A stretch of 64,000 bases of DNA from NCBI RefSeq assembly GCF_000765145.1, contig NZ_JMGA01000001.1, positions 40,973 through 104,972 of the forward strand, written 5' to 3'. The stretch is from Desulfosporosinus sp. HMP52. Lineage in GTDB: Bacteria; Bacillota; Desulfitobacteriia; Desulfitobacteriales; Desulfitobacteriaceae. Shown here in pieces: positions 44,027 through 53,169 of the stretch (positions are counted from its first letter, which is position 1; every line of letters starts with the position of its first letter). Both the position numbers and the translations under genes were made by a program. The notes under the pieces were generated by a model. It saw nothing but the letters and a program-made list of their open reading frames with translations, was not told where the DNA came from and did no database searches.

Positions 44027-45412
44027 TTAGCGGAAAGCCTCACATTCATTGCGAAGCACCCGCGTACAAACCTTTTCCCCTTCTTCGGCCACTGCCCTTT
44101 CGTCAACACCTAACAACTGGCCGTCCCTGAAAACAACCTTACCGTTGACCATGGTCAGCCAAACCGGACCGGTGACACCCACCCGAGCCAGAATGTTTTT
44201 AGGATCATGCAGGGTGCCCGTAAGTTCCAGGACTCCGGTGTTGATCATGAACAAGTCTGCAGCCTTTCCAACCTCCAATGAGCCTAATTTATCCCGGCCC
44301 AAGGTTTTTGCCCCGTTAACTGTTGCTATTTTCAGCAATTCATAAGGAGAAAGGCCCCCCCCTCGCTCCTTACTGTGGTAAGCCTGCATAAGATAAGCCA
44401 TCCTTAAGGAATCAAGGAGACTGGAACTGTCATTGGTTGCGGAACCATCGCACCCGAGGCTAATGGTTACATTATCCTTCTGGAGAGCTTTCATATCCAG
44501 GATCGGGAACCCGCCCAAGACCGCCGGCGAGGGGCAATGGGACACCCCTGTGCCAGTTTGTCCCATCAACTTGAATTCCTCGGGCTGGAGTTCCCAGCCG
44601 TGGGCAATCCAAACATCCGGGCCGATAAAGCCGATATCCTGGCACCACTCCAGCGTACGCTTATTCCAGCGTTCCTGCATAATCACATTTTCTCCCTCGC
44701 CCAGGTGAGTATGCATGCGGACACCCTTTGCTCTTGCCAGAGCGACAGATTCTTTAAAGGTTTCTATGTAGCTGTTAATAGGCTGGCAGGGTGCCACGAC
44801 GATCTGCTTCATGGCAAAGGGATCCGAATCATGATACATATCGATTAGTCGTTCACAATCAGCAATAAATTCATCCGTCGTCTCCAGCATGTTTTCGGGG
44901 ATTGTACTCCCTTTGCTGCGTGGGAGTGTGTTTGTGCCTCTGCCTGCATGATACCTTATGCCCAGTTGGGCAGCCGCTTCCATCTGACGGTCGACCAGCA
45001 GCTTGCCTGAGGCGCGTGTATAGCAATACTGGTGATCGAAAGCACAGGTACAGCCATGTTTCAGCAAGTCTCCCATGGCAGTTAATGATGAATAATAGAT
45101 GACCTCGGAATCGATTTTTTGAAAGATGCGGTAGATTTTGTCTAGCCATTCGACTACCAGCAGATTGGGATAATCGATGGTCATTAGGTTTCTGACAAAG
45201 GTTTGAAAAAAATGGTGATGGGTGTTGATCAGGCCGGGATAAAGGAATTTATCACGCCCATCGATGACTTCAGCGTCCTGTGTTGCTATGCTCTTGCCAA
45301 TCTGCACAATCTGTGATCCCTCGATAAGCATATCCATATCCTGAAACACTTGATCTGAAGCGTCACATGTCACAATGGCCCGGGCATTTTTAATTAAGAT
45401 TTTCTTTGTCAT
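44027..45412 (-). CDS. Amidohydrolase of the 8-oxoguanine/cytosine deaminase (TrzA/AtzB) group
   Basis: 461 aa from the ATG at 45412 (GAGG 6 bases upstream). Metal-dependent deaminase fold: first metal motif THHHFFQTFVRN, then MHTHLGE, IAHGWEL and GCDGSATND, with AADLFMINT at the end. The HHHFFQT.VR pattern is close to 8-oxoguanine deaminase and related s-triazine hydrolases. Heading a BMP nucleoside importer operon, it probably deaminates an imported purine or modified base. The exact base cannot be told. Confidence 0.87.
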   Translation of the reverse strand: MTKKILIKNARAIVTCDASDQVFQDMDMLIEGSQIVQIGKSIATQDAEVIDGRDKFLYPGLINTHHHFFQTFVRNLMTIDYPNLLVVEWLDKIYRIFQKIDSEVIYYSSLTAMGDLLKHGCTCAFDHQYCYTRASGKLLVDRQMEAAAQLGIRYHAGRGTNTLPRSKGSTIPENMLETTDEFIADCERLIDMYHDSDPFAMKQIVVAPCQPINSYIETFKESVALARAKGVRMHTHLGEGENVIMQERWNKRTLEWCQDIGFIGPDVWIAHGWELQPEEFKLMGQTGTGVSHCPSPAVLGGFPILDMKALQKDNVTISLGCDGSATNDSSSLLDSLRMAYLMQAYHSKERGGGLSPYELLKIATVNGAKTLGRDKLGSLEVGKAADLFMINTGVLELTGTLHDPKNILARVGVTGPVWLTMVNGKVVFRDGQLLGVDERAVAEEGEKVCTRVLRNECEAFR

Positions 45413-45483
45413 GCTGTCCTCATTGCCTTTCTTTTTGTTCGATATAGTAATTGGCATCCCGTTTGCCATTCGTTATATTTGGT

Positions 45484-45514
45484 ATTCTATACCCTATAGT
45501 TACTATAGGGTCAA
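45484..45514 (-). promoter_or_regulatory. MerR-type promoter with perfect dyad for the deaminase/importer operon
   Basis: TTGACC (45509-45514) and TAGAAT (45484-45489) are separated by 19 bases. The perfect dyad ACCCTATAGT / ACTATAGGGT (45491-45511, one central base) fills the spacer. The long spacer needs DNA distortion by a MerR-family activator for efficient transcription. Confidence 0.82.
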
Positions 45515-45633
45515 GTACCATTCTTAACCTCAAAGTGGATACATAAAAGTGCACTTCCTAAATGCACTTGAAAAAACCTAGAAAATCAACCAAAGAATGT
45601 TGAGATAATAGGTGTTAAAACTTAGCTGTCGCA

Positions 45634-45679
45634 AAGCCATAGGCGTAGGAGCAAAAAAAGAAGCCTATGGCTTCTTTTT
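45634..45679 (+). terminator. Orphan plus-strand intrinsic terminator
   Basis: AAGCCATAGGC (45634-45644) pairs perfectly with GCCTATGGCTT (45663-45673), followed by CTTTTTA. No plus-strand ORF precedes it. An upstream hairpin at 45547-45570 suggests a short non-coding transcript, or a relic of a regulatory RNA. Confidence 0.6.
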
Positions 45680-45783
45680 AGAGACTTCATTTGCCAACAG
45701 CAAATTCTTTCTTTACCCGCTGCTGTTCTGTCGAATCTTAGCTATGGAAACATTTTATACATTCCTAATTAGAATAATTATAT

Positions 45784-45830
45784 AAAGGGGGTTGAATTTC
45801 AAATAAAACCCTCTGTAATTCAACCCCTTT
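45784..45830 (-). terminator. Terminator of the Na/Pi cotransporter gene
   Basis: AAAGGGG(G)TTGAATT (45784-45798) pairs with AATTCAACCCCTTT (45817-45830). On the minus strand CCCCCTTTATAT follows. Confidence 0.7.
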
Positions 45831-45846
45831 CCTAGGTAAATAGTGT

Positions 45847-47529
45847 TTAGTCTTTCCTGTGTAATAGAGTGTACTTTGCAATATTTACAGCGTGATCTCC
45901 AATACGTTCCAGATTACTAATAATATTGAGGAAGGTGGCACCGTGACTTCCATTACAAGTTCCTTGACTGAGACGTTCAATATGTCCCTTACGCAATGTG
46001 ATTTCTAAATCGTCAATAATATCATCGTATTTGAGTACTTTTTCCGATAAAGCAATATCATCTGTTTTTAATACTTCTAAGGACATGGTAAAGATCTCTT
46101 GAACTTTTGTGAACATATTCATAAGATCATTATTGGCTTGTTCTGAGAATTTAACGTTACTATCGATAGCATAATCAGTAAGTTCTACTAGATTATTGGC
46201 ATGGTCTCCAACACGCTCGATGTCCCCAATCGCTTGCAGAATCCGATAATTCTGATCCGTTTGCTCAGATGTGAGACTTTTTCCGGCAGTAACTTTTAAG
46301 ACATAGTCCGTAATCTGGTTTTCAAGCTGATCAACTACATCTTCAAATTGACCTGTTAGTTGTTTATTCTGTTGGGTATGATTGGCAAAGTAGAGTTTTG
46401 AATTTTCAAACGCATTCCCAGCCATCCTACCCATGCGCAGAGTCTCACGGCTAGCATTGGCTAGAGCCATAGAAGGATTCCCTAATAAACGAGGTTCTAG
46501 ATATTTAGGCTTTGCATCGATTATAAGTTCCTGTTCGCCAGGAACCAGTTTAGTTACAATAACCGCAAGAATCCCGATAAATGGCAGCTGAACCAAGGTA
46601 TTTAACAGATTGAAGACACCATGAGTTTGAGCAATCTGAAGTTTTATTCCTAACGTATTCCATGTTCCCTCAAACCCAGGAATCAAGATATAGATATAGT
46701 TGGTTAACAAAATAACAAGTTTCGGGAATATTCCCATTAGAAAGAGGGGTAAAAAGATGGCTGTACCTATTAAATTAAACATTAAATGAGTTGCGGCTGC
46801 TCTTTTTGCGATAACCGTAGCTCCAATTCCCGCAAGGATTGCGGTGATGGTCGTTCCAATGTTATCTCCAAATAGAATGGGTACTGCTTGAGAGTAAGTA
46901 ATAACACCTTGATTCGCAAGCTCTTGTAAGACACCAATTGTTGCACTACTACTCTGAACAATTACAGTAAATACTGTTCCGATCAGTACACCAAGAAGAG
47001 GATTGTTCTCTACATCACTCATCAAACCAATAAAGAAGGGGGAAGTTCTAAGGGGATTTAAACCATCGCCCATGATATCCATTCCATAAAAGAGCAGACC
47101 AAATCCTAGAATAACTTGTCCAACATAGTTAATTCGCTTGGTTTTAAAGAAGAATAGAAAGAACACCCCAAGTGCAATAATGGGCAAGGCATAGTGTTCA
47201 AGTTTAAATCCAATCAGGTAAGCAGTAAGAGTCGTTCCAATATTAGCGCCCATTATAATTCCGATAGATTGCCTAAGTGTCAACAATCTGGCGTTAACCA
47301 GTCCAATTGCCAGGACAGTGGTACCACTACTGCTTTGGATCAATGCGGTGACAATTGCGCCGGTTAAAACACCACGTACTGGTGTTTTAGTCCCTTTTTC
47401 AAGGATAACTCTTAAGCGATCTCCAGCTACAGCTTGTAATCCTTCTGACATTGACTTAATACCAAAAAGGAAAAGTCCCAGACCTCCGAAAAAACTAAAT
47501 AATACCATGGTCAAATCCATCTCTTCCAA
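45847..47529 (-). CDS. Na/Pi cotransporter family protein with PhoU-like domain
   Basis: 560 aa. Two NptA-type membrane repeats with the signature GAIVTALIQSSSGTTVLAIGLV and a second VFTVIVQSSSATIGVLQELA, followed by a C-terminal PhoU-like helical domain (about residues 350-555; IGDIERVGDHANNLVEL, SNLERIGDHAVNIAKYT). It is a YjbB/NptA homolog moving phosphate, inward or outward, with sodium. Single gene. Confidence 0.93.
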   Translation of the reverse strand: MEEMDLTMVLFSFFGGLGLFLFGIKSMSEGLQAVAGDRLRVILEKGTKTPVRGVLTGAIVTALIQSSSGTTVLAIGLVNARLLTLRQSIGIIMGANIGTTLTAYLIGFKLEHYALPIIALGVFFLFFFKTKRINYVGQVILGFGLLFYGMDIMGDGLNPLRTSPFFIGLMSDVENNPLLGVLIGTVFTVIVQSSSATIGVLQELANQGVITYSQAVPILFGDNIGTTITAILAGIGATVIAKRAAATHLMFNLIGTAIFLPLFLMGIFPKLVILLTNYIYILIPGFEGTWNTLGIKLQIAQTHGVFNLLNTLVQLPFIGILAVIVTKLVPGEQELIIDAKPKYLEPRLLGNPSMALANASRETLRMGRMAGNAFENSKLYFANHTQQNKQLTGQFEDVVDQLENQITDYVLKVTAGKSLTSEQTDQNYRILQAIGDIERVGDHANNLVELTDYAIDSNVKFSEQANNDLMNMFTKVQEIFTMSLEVLKTDDIALSEKVLKYDDIIDDLEITLRKGHIERLSQGTCNGSHGATFLNIISNLERIGDHAVNIAKYTLLHRKD

Positions 47530-47864
47530 CCTTTCCTCTTTTTATATCCGGATCCCCGTTTTCATTTACCTTCCATTTCTTGATTTTCGGTATAAGTATA
47601 AAATGACTAAACTCACGCGCTCATCCTTAGAAAGGTTATCATATCATCTTATACATCTCAATGTTAATTTTACACTGTTAGGCAGGTCATTCATCTAACT
47701 AAAGCCTGTGGGGATGACTCCGTTTGGAAACCAGTTACCGAATATATAAAAACGATGCAAAATGGAGAAATCAGACTTCAAGTCCGGCTCCTTTTGCATC
47801 GTAATTCTTAAATTTTCAATCCTATCTCTGTGGTGTGTAGGTGCTGCTCATACCAATGATTCAG
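47530..47864. other. Intergenic region upstream of the Na/Pi gene
   Basis: 335 bases. The right part contains the terminator at 47747-47801 of the small gene. The left part (47530-47746) should hold the Na/Pi promoter, but I see no clear -35/-10 pair and no Pho-box-like direct repeat. Confidence 0.3.
47747..47801 (-). terminator. Terminator downstream of the 84-aa gene
   Basis: A long stem CGATGCAAAA(T)GGAG (47753-47766) with CTCC(T)TTTGCATCG (47788-47801), followed by TTTTTATA on the minus strand. Confidence 0.8.
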
Positions 47865-48119
47865 TTACTTACTTTGTAGAATTCTTAGAGCATCATCGAG
47901 GGCTAGAAGATATTGAGATGGCAAGTCGTGAACTGTTTCTAGAATTTGTTGAAATGCCCTTTGATAGGCGTCAAAAGCTTGGGTGTCCTGAGGATAACAA
48001 GAGTCCACCAAGTTAGCCATGGCATTAGCTTCTGCAGTATGCCCATGTTGACTGAGATAATCATATAGGGGCAAGGCAAATTTTAATACGTCACTTTTAG
48101 TTCTAATAATAAAAGACAT
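47865..48119 (-). CDS. Small hypothetical protein (84 aa)
   Basis: GGAGG lies 7-8 bases before the ATG, and a strong terminator follows about 65 bases after the stop, so the gene is real. The product is soluble, helical, with one Cys (VDSCYPQD) and the pattern LPLYDYLSQHGHTAEANAMANLVDSC. No family recognised. Divergent from the tyrosine recombinase. Confidence 0.65.
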   Translation of the reverse strand: MSFIIRTKSDVLKFALPLYDYLSQHGHTAEANAMANLVDSCYPQDTQAFDAYQRAFQQILETVHDLPSQYLLALDDALRILQSK

Positions 48120-48233
48120 TATCCAAGCCTCCGATCAATCAAATTTTGATAATCCTGAATTTCTATATATAATAACTATATCATTATATTTCTTACTCAA
48201 TATTAATTCTAATTAAGCATTGGAGGGTGTTTT

Positions 48234-49226
48234 GTGGAAAAGAATAACGAAAATGGACTTCTTACCCTTCCCCGTTTCGCACAAGATTATATTAATCACC
48301 TGGCTGTTATCAATAAATCAAGAAATACTCAATATGCCTATGCCAATGAACTTAGATTGTTCTTTCAATTCCTCTGCGATTCTGTTCCTATGTTCCCCTC
48401 TTCTCCTGAAGATATTAGCTTAGATCACATGGAAAAGATCGGACATCGCAATATAGAAGCATATTTAAGTTGGGCCAGCATTAAGCGCAATAACGGAGTA
48501 AGAGCCCTTGCCCGGAAACAAGCAGTTATAAAGTCTCTTTATCGTTATCTACTACGGGAGGATATGATTTCTAAAGACGTGACAATTAAGTTAGACCCGA
48601 TAAATGTCAACCAAAAGCTTCCTAAGGCTCTAGAGCCAAATCAAATTGCTGACCTTACAGATGTTTTACAGAATGGAACAGGATTATCTAAGAAACAGCT
48701 CCACTATCAAGTCTATACAGAAAAACGTAATTATGCCATATTCCTTACCTTTATCGGTACAGGGTTACGTTTGTCCGAACTTTGTAATCTCACCCTCTCA
48801 ACAACAAATTTAAATAAAAACTGCTTTGAGGTCAATCGCAAAGGGAATAAAGAAACCGTCGTCTACTTTAATGCCGAAATTACAGAAGCTTTAATTGATT
48901 ATATTCAAAATGAACGACCACGTTATGCATCTAGTAAATCAGATGCATTATTTCTCTCAATCCAAGGAAAACGCATAAGTACGAGAGCAGTACAAAATCT
49001 AATTTCAAAGTATATGGAGATTCTTAAAACATTGGGTCATAACACGGATGGATTTAGCGCTCACAAAATGCGTTCAACCTTTGCAACCTTGCTGCTACGC
49101 GAAACGGATAACCTAGCGATTGTCCAAGACGCTTTAGGCCATGCTGATCCTAGAACAACAAGAATTTATGCTAAGGTACTCGATGAACAACTTAAACGGT
49201 CAATGGCCTTAATAAAGTTTAAGTAG
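48234..49226 (+). CDS. Tyrosine recombinase/integrase (XerC/D-like)
   Basis: 330 aa, GTG start with GGAGGG upstream. N-terminal SAM-like core-binding domain (about 10-110) and a catalytic domain with all residues: Arg179 (TGTGLRLSEL), Lys203, His277-X-X-Arg280 (AHKMRSTFA), His303 (LGHADPRTT) and the nucleophile Tyr312. It is slightly longer than chromosomal XerC/XerD. No phage or transposon genes and no repeated attachment core were seen nearby, so it may be a host-type or domesticated recombinase. Confidence 0.88.
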   Translation: MEKNNENGLLTLPRFAQDYINHLAVINKSRNTQYAYANELRLFFQFLCDSVPMFPSSPEDISLDHMEKIGHRNIEAYLSWASIKRNNGVRALARKQAVIKSLYRYLLREDMISKDVTIKLDPINVNQKLPKALEPNQIADLTDVLQNGTGLSKKQLHYQVYTEKRNYAIFLTFIGTGLRLSELCNLTLSTTNLNKNCFEVNRKGNKETVVYFNAEITEALIDYIQNERPRYASSKSDALFLSIQGKRISTRAVQNLISKYMEILKTLGHNTDGFSAHKMRSTFATLLLRETDNLAIVQDALGHADPRTTRIYAKVLDEQLKRSMALIKFK

Positions 49227-49242
49227 TCCTTTATCAGGAAGG

Positions 49243-50397
49243 CTAAAATTCCTCAGTTACCAAATCAAAGCCTTCCAGAGTTGCCGCGTCATCAATGCGA
49301 ATCATCAAGTATCGTATACCATCCTTGGTCACTTGCTTGACATTTTTAAGATCTTCCGGGCCAATTGTAATTGAGGCAGTACTATTGTCAATTTTAATCG
49401 ACTTCGTTTTAAAATTAGGGGCTAGACTTGATGCCTTAAATTCATAGTTTTCCGCACCCATAATTTCTAAAAATGATGACTTCAGCTTTTCTTCGGTGGG
49501 AATCCCACTACTCTCCAAAATTCTCTCCATATCCTTTAAGCCGATTAAAGATACCTCTCCGCTTTCAGCTTCAACTTCCAGCCGACGACCAATTTCCGTA
49601 TAAATGTTAGAAACAACTTCCGGCTCAATTTCTGTTCCAACAACATCTCGTACAACTTCTAAAAACCGGGCTTTGTCGGCCTCCGCTGTTAATTTTAATT
49701 CACAATCAAGAACATTTTCTACAAACAATTGATTAGGCTGGTTTTCTTTTTGGGTATAATAGACAACTTTATCAGTCTCAGCTGCATCTTCGCTGAATGA
49801 AGGGAACATAAAACCCTCATATGGAGCATCCGTATTAATAATCACATTCATAGGAACACTAGTTTTGAATTCCCTATCTTCAAAGTCAAAATTAAGAGCC
49901 TTCTTTGGAAGAATAATTGGGCAAATACTGCCCATAAAAAAACCCAAAGAATAGGCTCTTTCATCATCTATCTCGTTATTATCTCTTTTAATTGATTTAT
50001 ATACCTCGCCCCGTACAAAGCTAATCATAAAGTCTTTATCATAAATTTCACAGGTTTCCGCCAGAATTTTATTGACGATTTTGAGTGTAGATTCTCTAAA
50101 ATCTTCTGTTTTCAAAGTATCAAGCATATTTTTTTGAGTTAAATTTTGGCCCAGCTTGTTATCTTTAAATTCTAACTCAAAAGTTTTAGAATCAATCTTT
50201 CCTGATAATAACTTTTTAAAGTTTTTTAGAAATAGCTCTTTTTTTTCTTCATCCATCATAGCAAAGTATAATACTTCTGAGCAAAGAATGTCCTTACTTT
50301 CTTGTTTGATATAATAACTACAAATTTCCTGGAGATTTAGCTTAGAGTTGTTAACCTTTAATTCTCGACGAATACTAGCCAGATCTTCTTTATTCAC
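49243..50397 (-). CDS. DUF4317 family protein
   Basis: 384 aa, soluble. The N-terminus MNKEDLASIRRELKVNNSKL and the SYYI block (ICSYYIKQESKDI) match DUF4317, a family confined mainly to Clostridia with no known biochemical role. The later part has SLGFFMGSICPIILPKKAL and VYYTQKENQPNQLFVENVLDCEL. It is convergent with the recombinase, 16 bases from its stop. Single gene. Confidence 0.85.
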   Translation of the reverse strand: MNKEDLASIRRELKVNNSKLNLQEICSYYIKQESKDILCSEVLYFAMMDEEKKELFLKNFKKLLSGKIDSKTFELEFKDNKLGQNLTQKNMLDTLKTEDFRESTLKIVNKILAETCEIYDKDFMISFVRGEVYKSIKRDNNEIDDERAYSLGFFMGSICPIILPKKALNFDFEDREFKTSVPMNVIINTDAPYEGFMFPSFSEDAAETDKVVYYTQKENQPNQLFVENVLDCELKLTAEADKARFLEVVRDVVGTEIEPEVVSNIYTEIGRRLEVEAESGEVSLIGLKDMERILESSGIPTEEKLKSSFLEIMGAENYEFKASSLAPNFKTKSIKIDNSTASITIGPEDLKNVKQVTKDGIRYLMIRIDDAATLEGFDLVTEEF

Positions 50398-50626
50398 AAA
50401 TTCTATCTCCCTTTATATCCTCTTTGGTAGAAGTCTCTATTCATAAGTCTAATTATAAACCCGCCGGTTCAGACTTAAAAATTCGAGTTTCGTATAAGTA
50501 CTATAAGTACCAAGTATTTGTAGTATAATTCGTCATTCTTTTAGCATTTTCCTCTTAATTTAAAATTATAACTAATCGGCAACGATTGAGAATCACTTAA
50601 TCATATCGGTTAAGAAGATACAAAAC

Positions 50627-50652
50627 AAAAAAAGCACTCTAAATCAGAGTGC
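50627..50652 (-). terminator. Terminator of the 64-aa Cys-rich protein gene
   Basis: GCACTCT (50634-50640) pairs with AGAGTGC (50646-50652), followed by T7 on the minus strand. Confidence 0.85.
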
Positions 50653-50694
50653 CTTAGAAATAATTCGCATACCAAAATTACTGAAGGATTATAG

Positions 50695-50889
50695 CTACAT
50701 ATGCTTTAGTAAGCATTTAGAATCGCTCATTTTATCACAATATACAAACATTTTTCTGCCGCCGGATCCTTTGATTTCCACATAACATTCACTGCATTTA
50801 TAGACTGTTTTTTCAATTTCATCCTTTGGGTTGCGGAGTTCTTTCCATAATTCAATTTGAACATCCTTATTTAGTAAATCGCAATGCAT
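50695..50889 (-). CDS. Small Cys-rich hypothetical protein (64 aa)
   Basis: ATG at 50889 with AGGGAG about 7 bases upstream; a terminator follows. Five cysteines: C3, a CSEC pair (YKCSECYVEI), C51 (VYCDKM) and C59 (SKCLL). A small zinc-ribbon-like or redox protein is plausible. No family recognised. Confidence 0.65.
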   Translation of the reverse strand: MHCDLLNKDVQIELWKELRNPKDEIEKTVYKCSECYVEIKGSGGRKMFVYCDKMSDSKCLLKHM

Positions 50890-50973
50890 CTATATCACTC
50901 CCTTTCACCTGATACTTCGACAAAAGGGAGAATTATCCTCCCATAAAATTTCTTTAATGGAAGTATTTATAAT

Positions 50974-53169
50974 TTAAACTATCATTTTGCCTTGATCCTG
51001 AAGCACATCCGGGAGCTGGAATGATATATAAAATTTAGTACCTTTCGAACTAGATTTGATATCTACTTGTGCATTATGTGTTTCCGCAATGGTAAAGCTT
51101 GTCGCCAGGCCTAAACCCGTCCCATCATCCTTCGTCGTGAAGAATGGAGTTCCAACTTTAGCAAGGTTTTCTGCAGGGATACCACATCCTTCGTCCTCAA
51201 CCACTAATAATACTTTATCATCAATTAAATTAGTTCTGATGGTCAGGCTTCCTCCCGCCTTCATTGCCTCCAGCCCGTTGCGGACTAAATTCATGACAAG
51301 CTGAGAGATCTCATTTTTATTAAGCTTAAGACTAGGAATTGCACCGGGAATATACCTAATCTGTTTGTTTTGGTTAAAGGCGTCTGCTTCAATAAGTGGA
51401 TATAGATGATTGAGGATGTCGTTAAGGTTTTGAAACTTCATCTTAGTGTGCTTAGTCCTTGCCAGCATTAGAAATTCCGTAATAATTGAATTCGCTCGAT
51501 CCAGTTCTGAGATCATTAATTCAAAAATAGGTTTTTGGGCTGCGTATTGGTTTCTCTCTCCCAATAATTGCAGAAAGCCTCGGACAGTTGTCATTGGATT
51601 CCTTATTTCATGGCCTATTCCTGCAGCCATTTGACCCAATACCGCAAGTTTTTCACGCTGACGAAGCCTCTCAGTCTCCTTTCTGGCTGAAGAAATATCT
51701 GTTGCAACAACCACATTACCAATCAAACTATTATCTATTCCTTGAACCGAATTTAGATTTAAAACAATATCTCGATTCACCCCATCTTTACTTAGAAAAC
51801 ATCCCTCTATTCCTTCGTGTGATTTTTTTATTTTGCTGGGCTTGCTTAAGTTTAACCTTAATAAGCTCTCAACTTTACTGAGTCTTTTATTGATAACTTC
51901 TTCTTCAGTAAAACCCGTTAGGTGAATAAAGCTGTTATTGCACATGCTGACTCGACCATTTGCGTCAGAGACTAAAACCATGCTATCCATTGAATTTAAA
52001 ATCGTCTTTGTCTGTAGTTGCAAATTCTCAAACAGGTGAGCCAGCTTAGCATCATTAAAATAAAGCAGCCAACCTCCCTGTGAAAATCTAAAACCACTGA
52101 TTTCCAGCTCAACCTTATCCGTTCCTTTATCAATTGTCCGAAAAACGTTATTGAACCTTTTAGCACCCTCTCTTACGTCTCTGATCGTTGATTTATCCCC
52201 ATTTTTATAGAACCTTTTTTCAAAGATTAAAGAACTCAGGCCAATGAGCTCCGTTGGGGTGACTCCGATTAATCTTGCAGCTTCTGTATTTACAAATCTA
52301 ATTTTTTCATATTTATCGTAATTGATTATGCCTATCGGTAGTTCATTGAGAATGGTCTCGTGATACAAATATGGGTGAGTAACCGTCGATGCAAAGAGAC
52401 CCTTATAAAGAAAGAAGTAATATACAAACTTTAGGATATGCCCGTATGTATAATCAAAGGAAGATAAACTTAAATAGGATGCAAAGGATTGTTCTGCAGG
52501 GATTGCTATAATTAGGGCGACGAATAAATACTTTTCTATGATGTATTCTTCCTGCTTTACCTTTGGATATAGGAGTAGTAAATTTAGGAGGAATAAAGCA
52601 ATTATAATATACTCGCAGATAATCTTAGCTGTTGTTACCCCGCCGTTATCTGTAAGCAGTACCGGGAACCACCCTTGATAGGCGTAAACTAAATAGGATA
52701 TGGATGCGCCAAGTGAAATCGTTATTACAAGACCTAATGATCTTTTCTGGGGGCCTTTAAACCTATCAAAAGTTCCAAGGAGAAGAATAACTCCTTCTGT
52801 TAGACGGCCAAGAACCCAATACCGGGAAGATATGTCATCGAAGCCCAATGGATGATGATTAAGCAATGGGTAATAGTATGTATGGAGAAAATCGAACCCC
52901 CCAACCAGCAAGAAGCCAAAGCCAACCAGTCGATTGATAGTAGAACTACGCTCATAATTCTGCCACATGGTAAGAAACGTAAATATTGCTACGCAAATAC
53001 AAGCTCCCTCTAATGCAGAGTGAAGAAAAATCGGATCATTATGCCAGATATCTTGAAGTAGATGTGAACTCAGATAACTGATTAACACTGAAACCAGTGC
53101 TACAGATGATAACACTACCGGAGCCTTTGCTCCGTTGCCTTTGTTCATAATAAGATTCGTCCAACCCAA
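50974..53169 (-). CDS. MASE3-type membrane sensor histidine kinase with PAS domains
   Basis: About 731 aa. I place the start at the TTG at 53169 (AGGGAG 10 bases upstream); 53202 (TTG) and 53148 (ATG) are alternatives. Seven to eight membrane helices (MASE3 sensor, about residues 15-265), then two PAS segments (LNELPIGIINYDKYEKIRFVN; LNSMDSMVLVSDANGRVSMCN), then a kinase core with the H box GIGHEIRNPMTT, N box NLVRNGLEAM, DEGCGIPAENLA and GTGLGLATSF. No response regulator is adjacent. It resembles KinA-like sporulation kinases and may feed a phosphorelay. Confidence 0.88.
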   Translation of the reverse strand: MGWTNLIMNKGNGAKAPVVLSSVALVSVLISYLSSHLLQDIWHNDPIFLHSALEGACICVAIFTFLTMWQNYERSSTINRLVGFGFLLVGGFDFLHTYYYPLLNHHPLGFDDISSRYWVLGRLTEGVILLLGTFDRFKGPQKRSLGLVITISLGASISYLVYAYQGWFPVLLTDNGGVTTAKIICEYIIIALFLLNLLLLYPKVKQEEYIIEKYLFVALIIAIPAEQSFASYLSLSSFDYTYGHILKFVYYFFLYKGLFASTVTHPYLYHETILNELPIGIINYDKYEKIRFVNTEAARLIGVTPTELIGLSSLIFEKRFYKNGDKSTIRDVREGAKRFNNVFRTIDKGTDKVELEISGFRFSQGGWLLYFNDAKLAHLFENLQLQTKTILNSMDSMVLVSDANGRVSMCNNSFIHLTGFTEEEVINKRLSKVESLLRLNLSKPSKIKKSHEGIEGCFLSKDGVNRDIVLNLNSVQGIDNSLIGNVVVATDISSARKETERLRQREKLAVLGQMAAGIGHEIRNPMTTVRGFLQLLGERNQYAAQKPIFELMISELDRANSIITEFLMLARTKHTKMKFQNLNDILNHLYPLIEADAFNQNKQIRYIPGAIPSLKLNKNEISQLVMNLVRNGLEAMKAGGSLTIRTNLIDDKVLLVVEDEGCGIPAENLAKVGTPFFTTKDDGTGLGLATSFTIAETHNAQVDIKSSSKGTKFYISFQLPDVLQDQGKMIV

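Larger units (their letters stand above)
45413..45846. other. Intergenic region with MerR-type promoter and an orphan hairpin-terminator
   Basis: 434 bases. Besides the MerR-type promoter it holds a small hairpin (AAGTGCA..TGCACTT, 45547-45570), a plus-strand terminator with no gene before it (45634-45679) and the terminator of the Na/Pi gene (45784-45830). Confidence 0.5.

Noticed and set aside
44871..45149. 92-codon minus-strand frame and neighbouring plus-strand frames inside the amidohydrolase gene
   Set aside because: They are alternative frames of a conserved enzyme gene, without ribosome binding sites or family features.
45590..45680. c-di-GMP-I (GEMM) riboswitch
   Set aside because: Only a GCAAAGCC-like segment and a following stem match. 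The conserved 5' half and GNRA tetraloop are not visible and no plus-strand gene follows. It is kept only as a possible relic.
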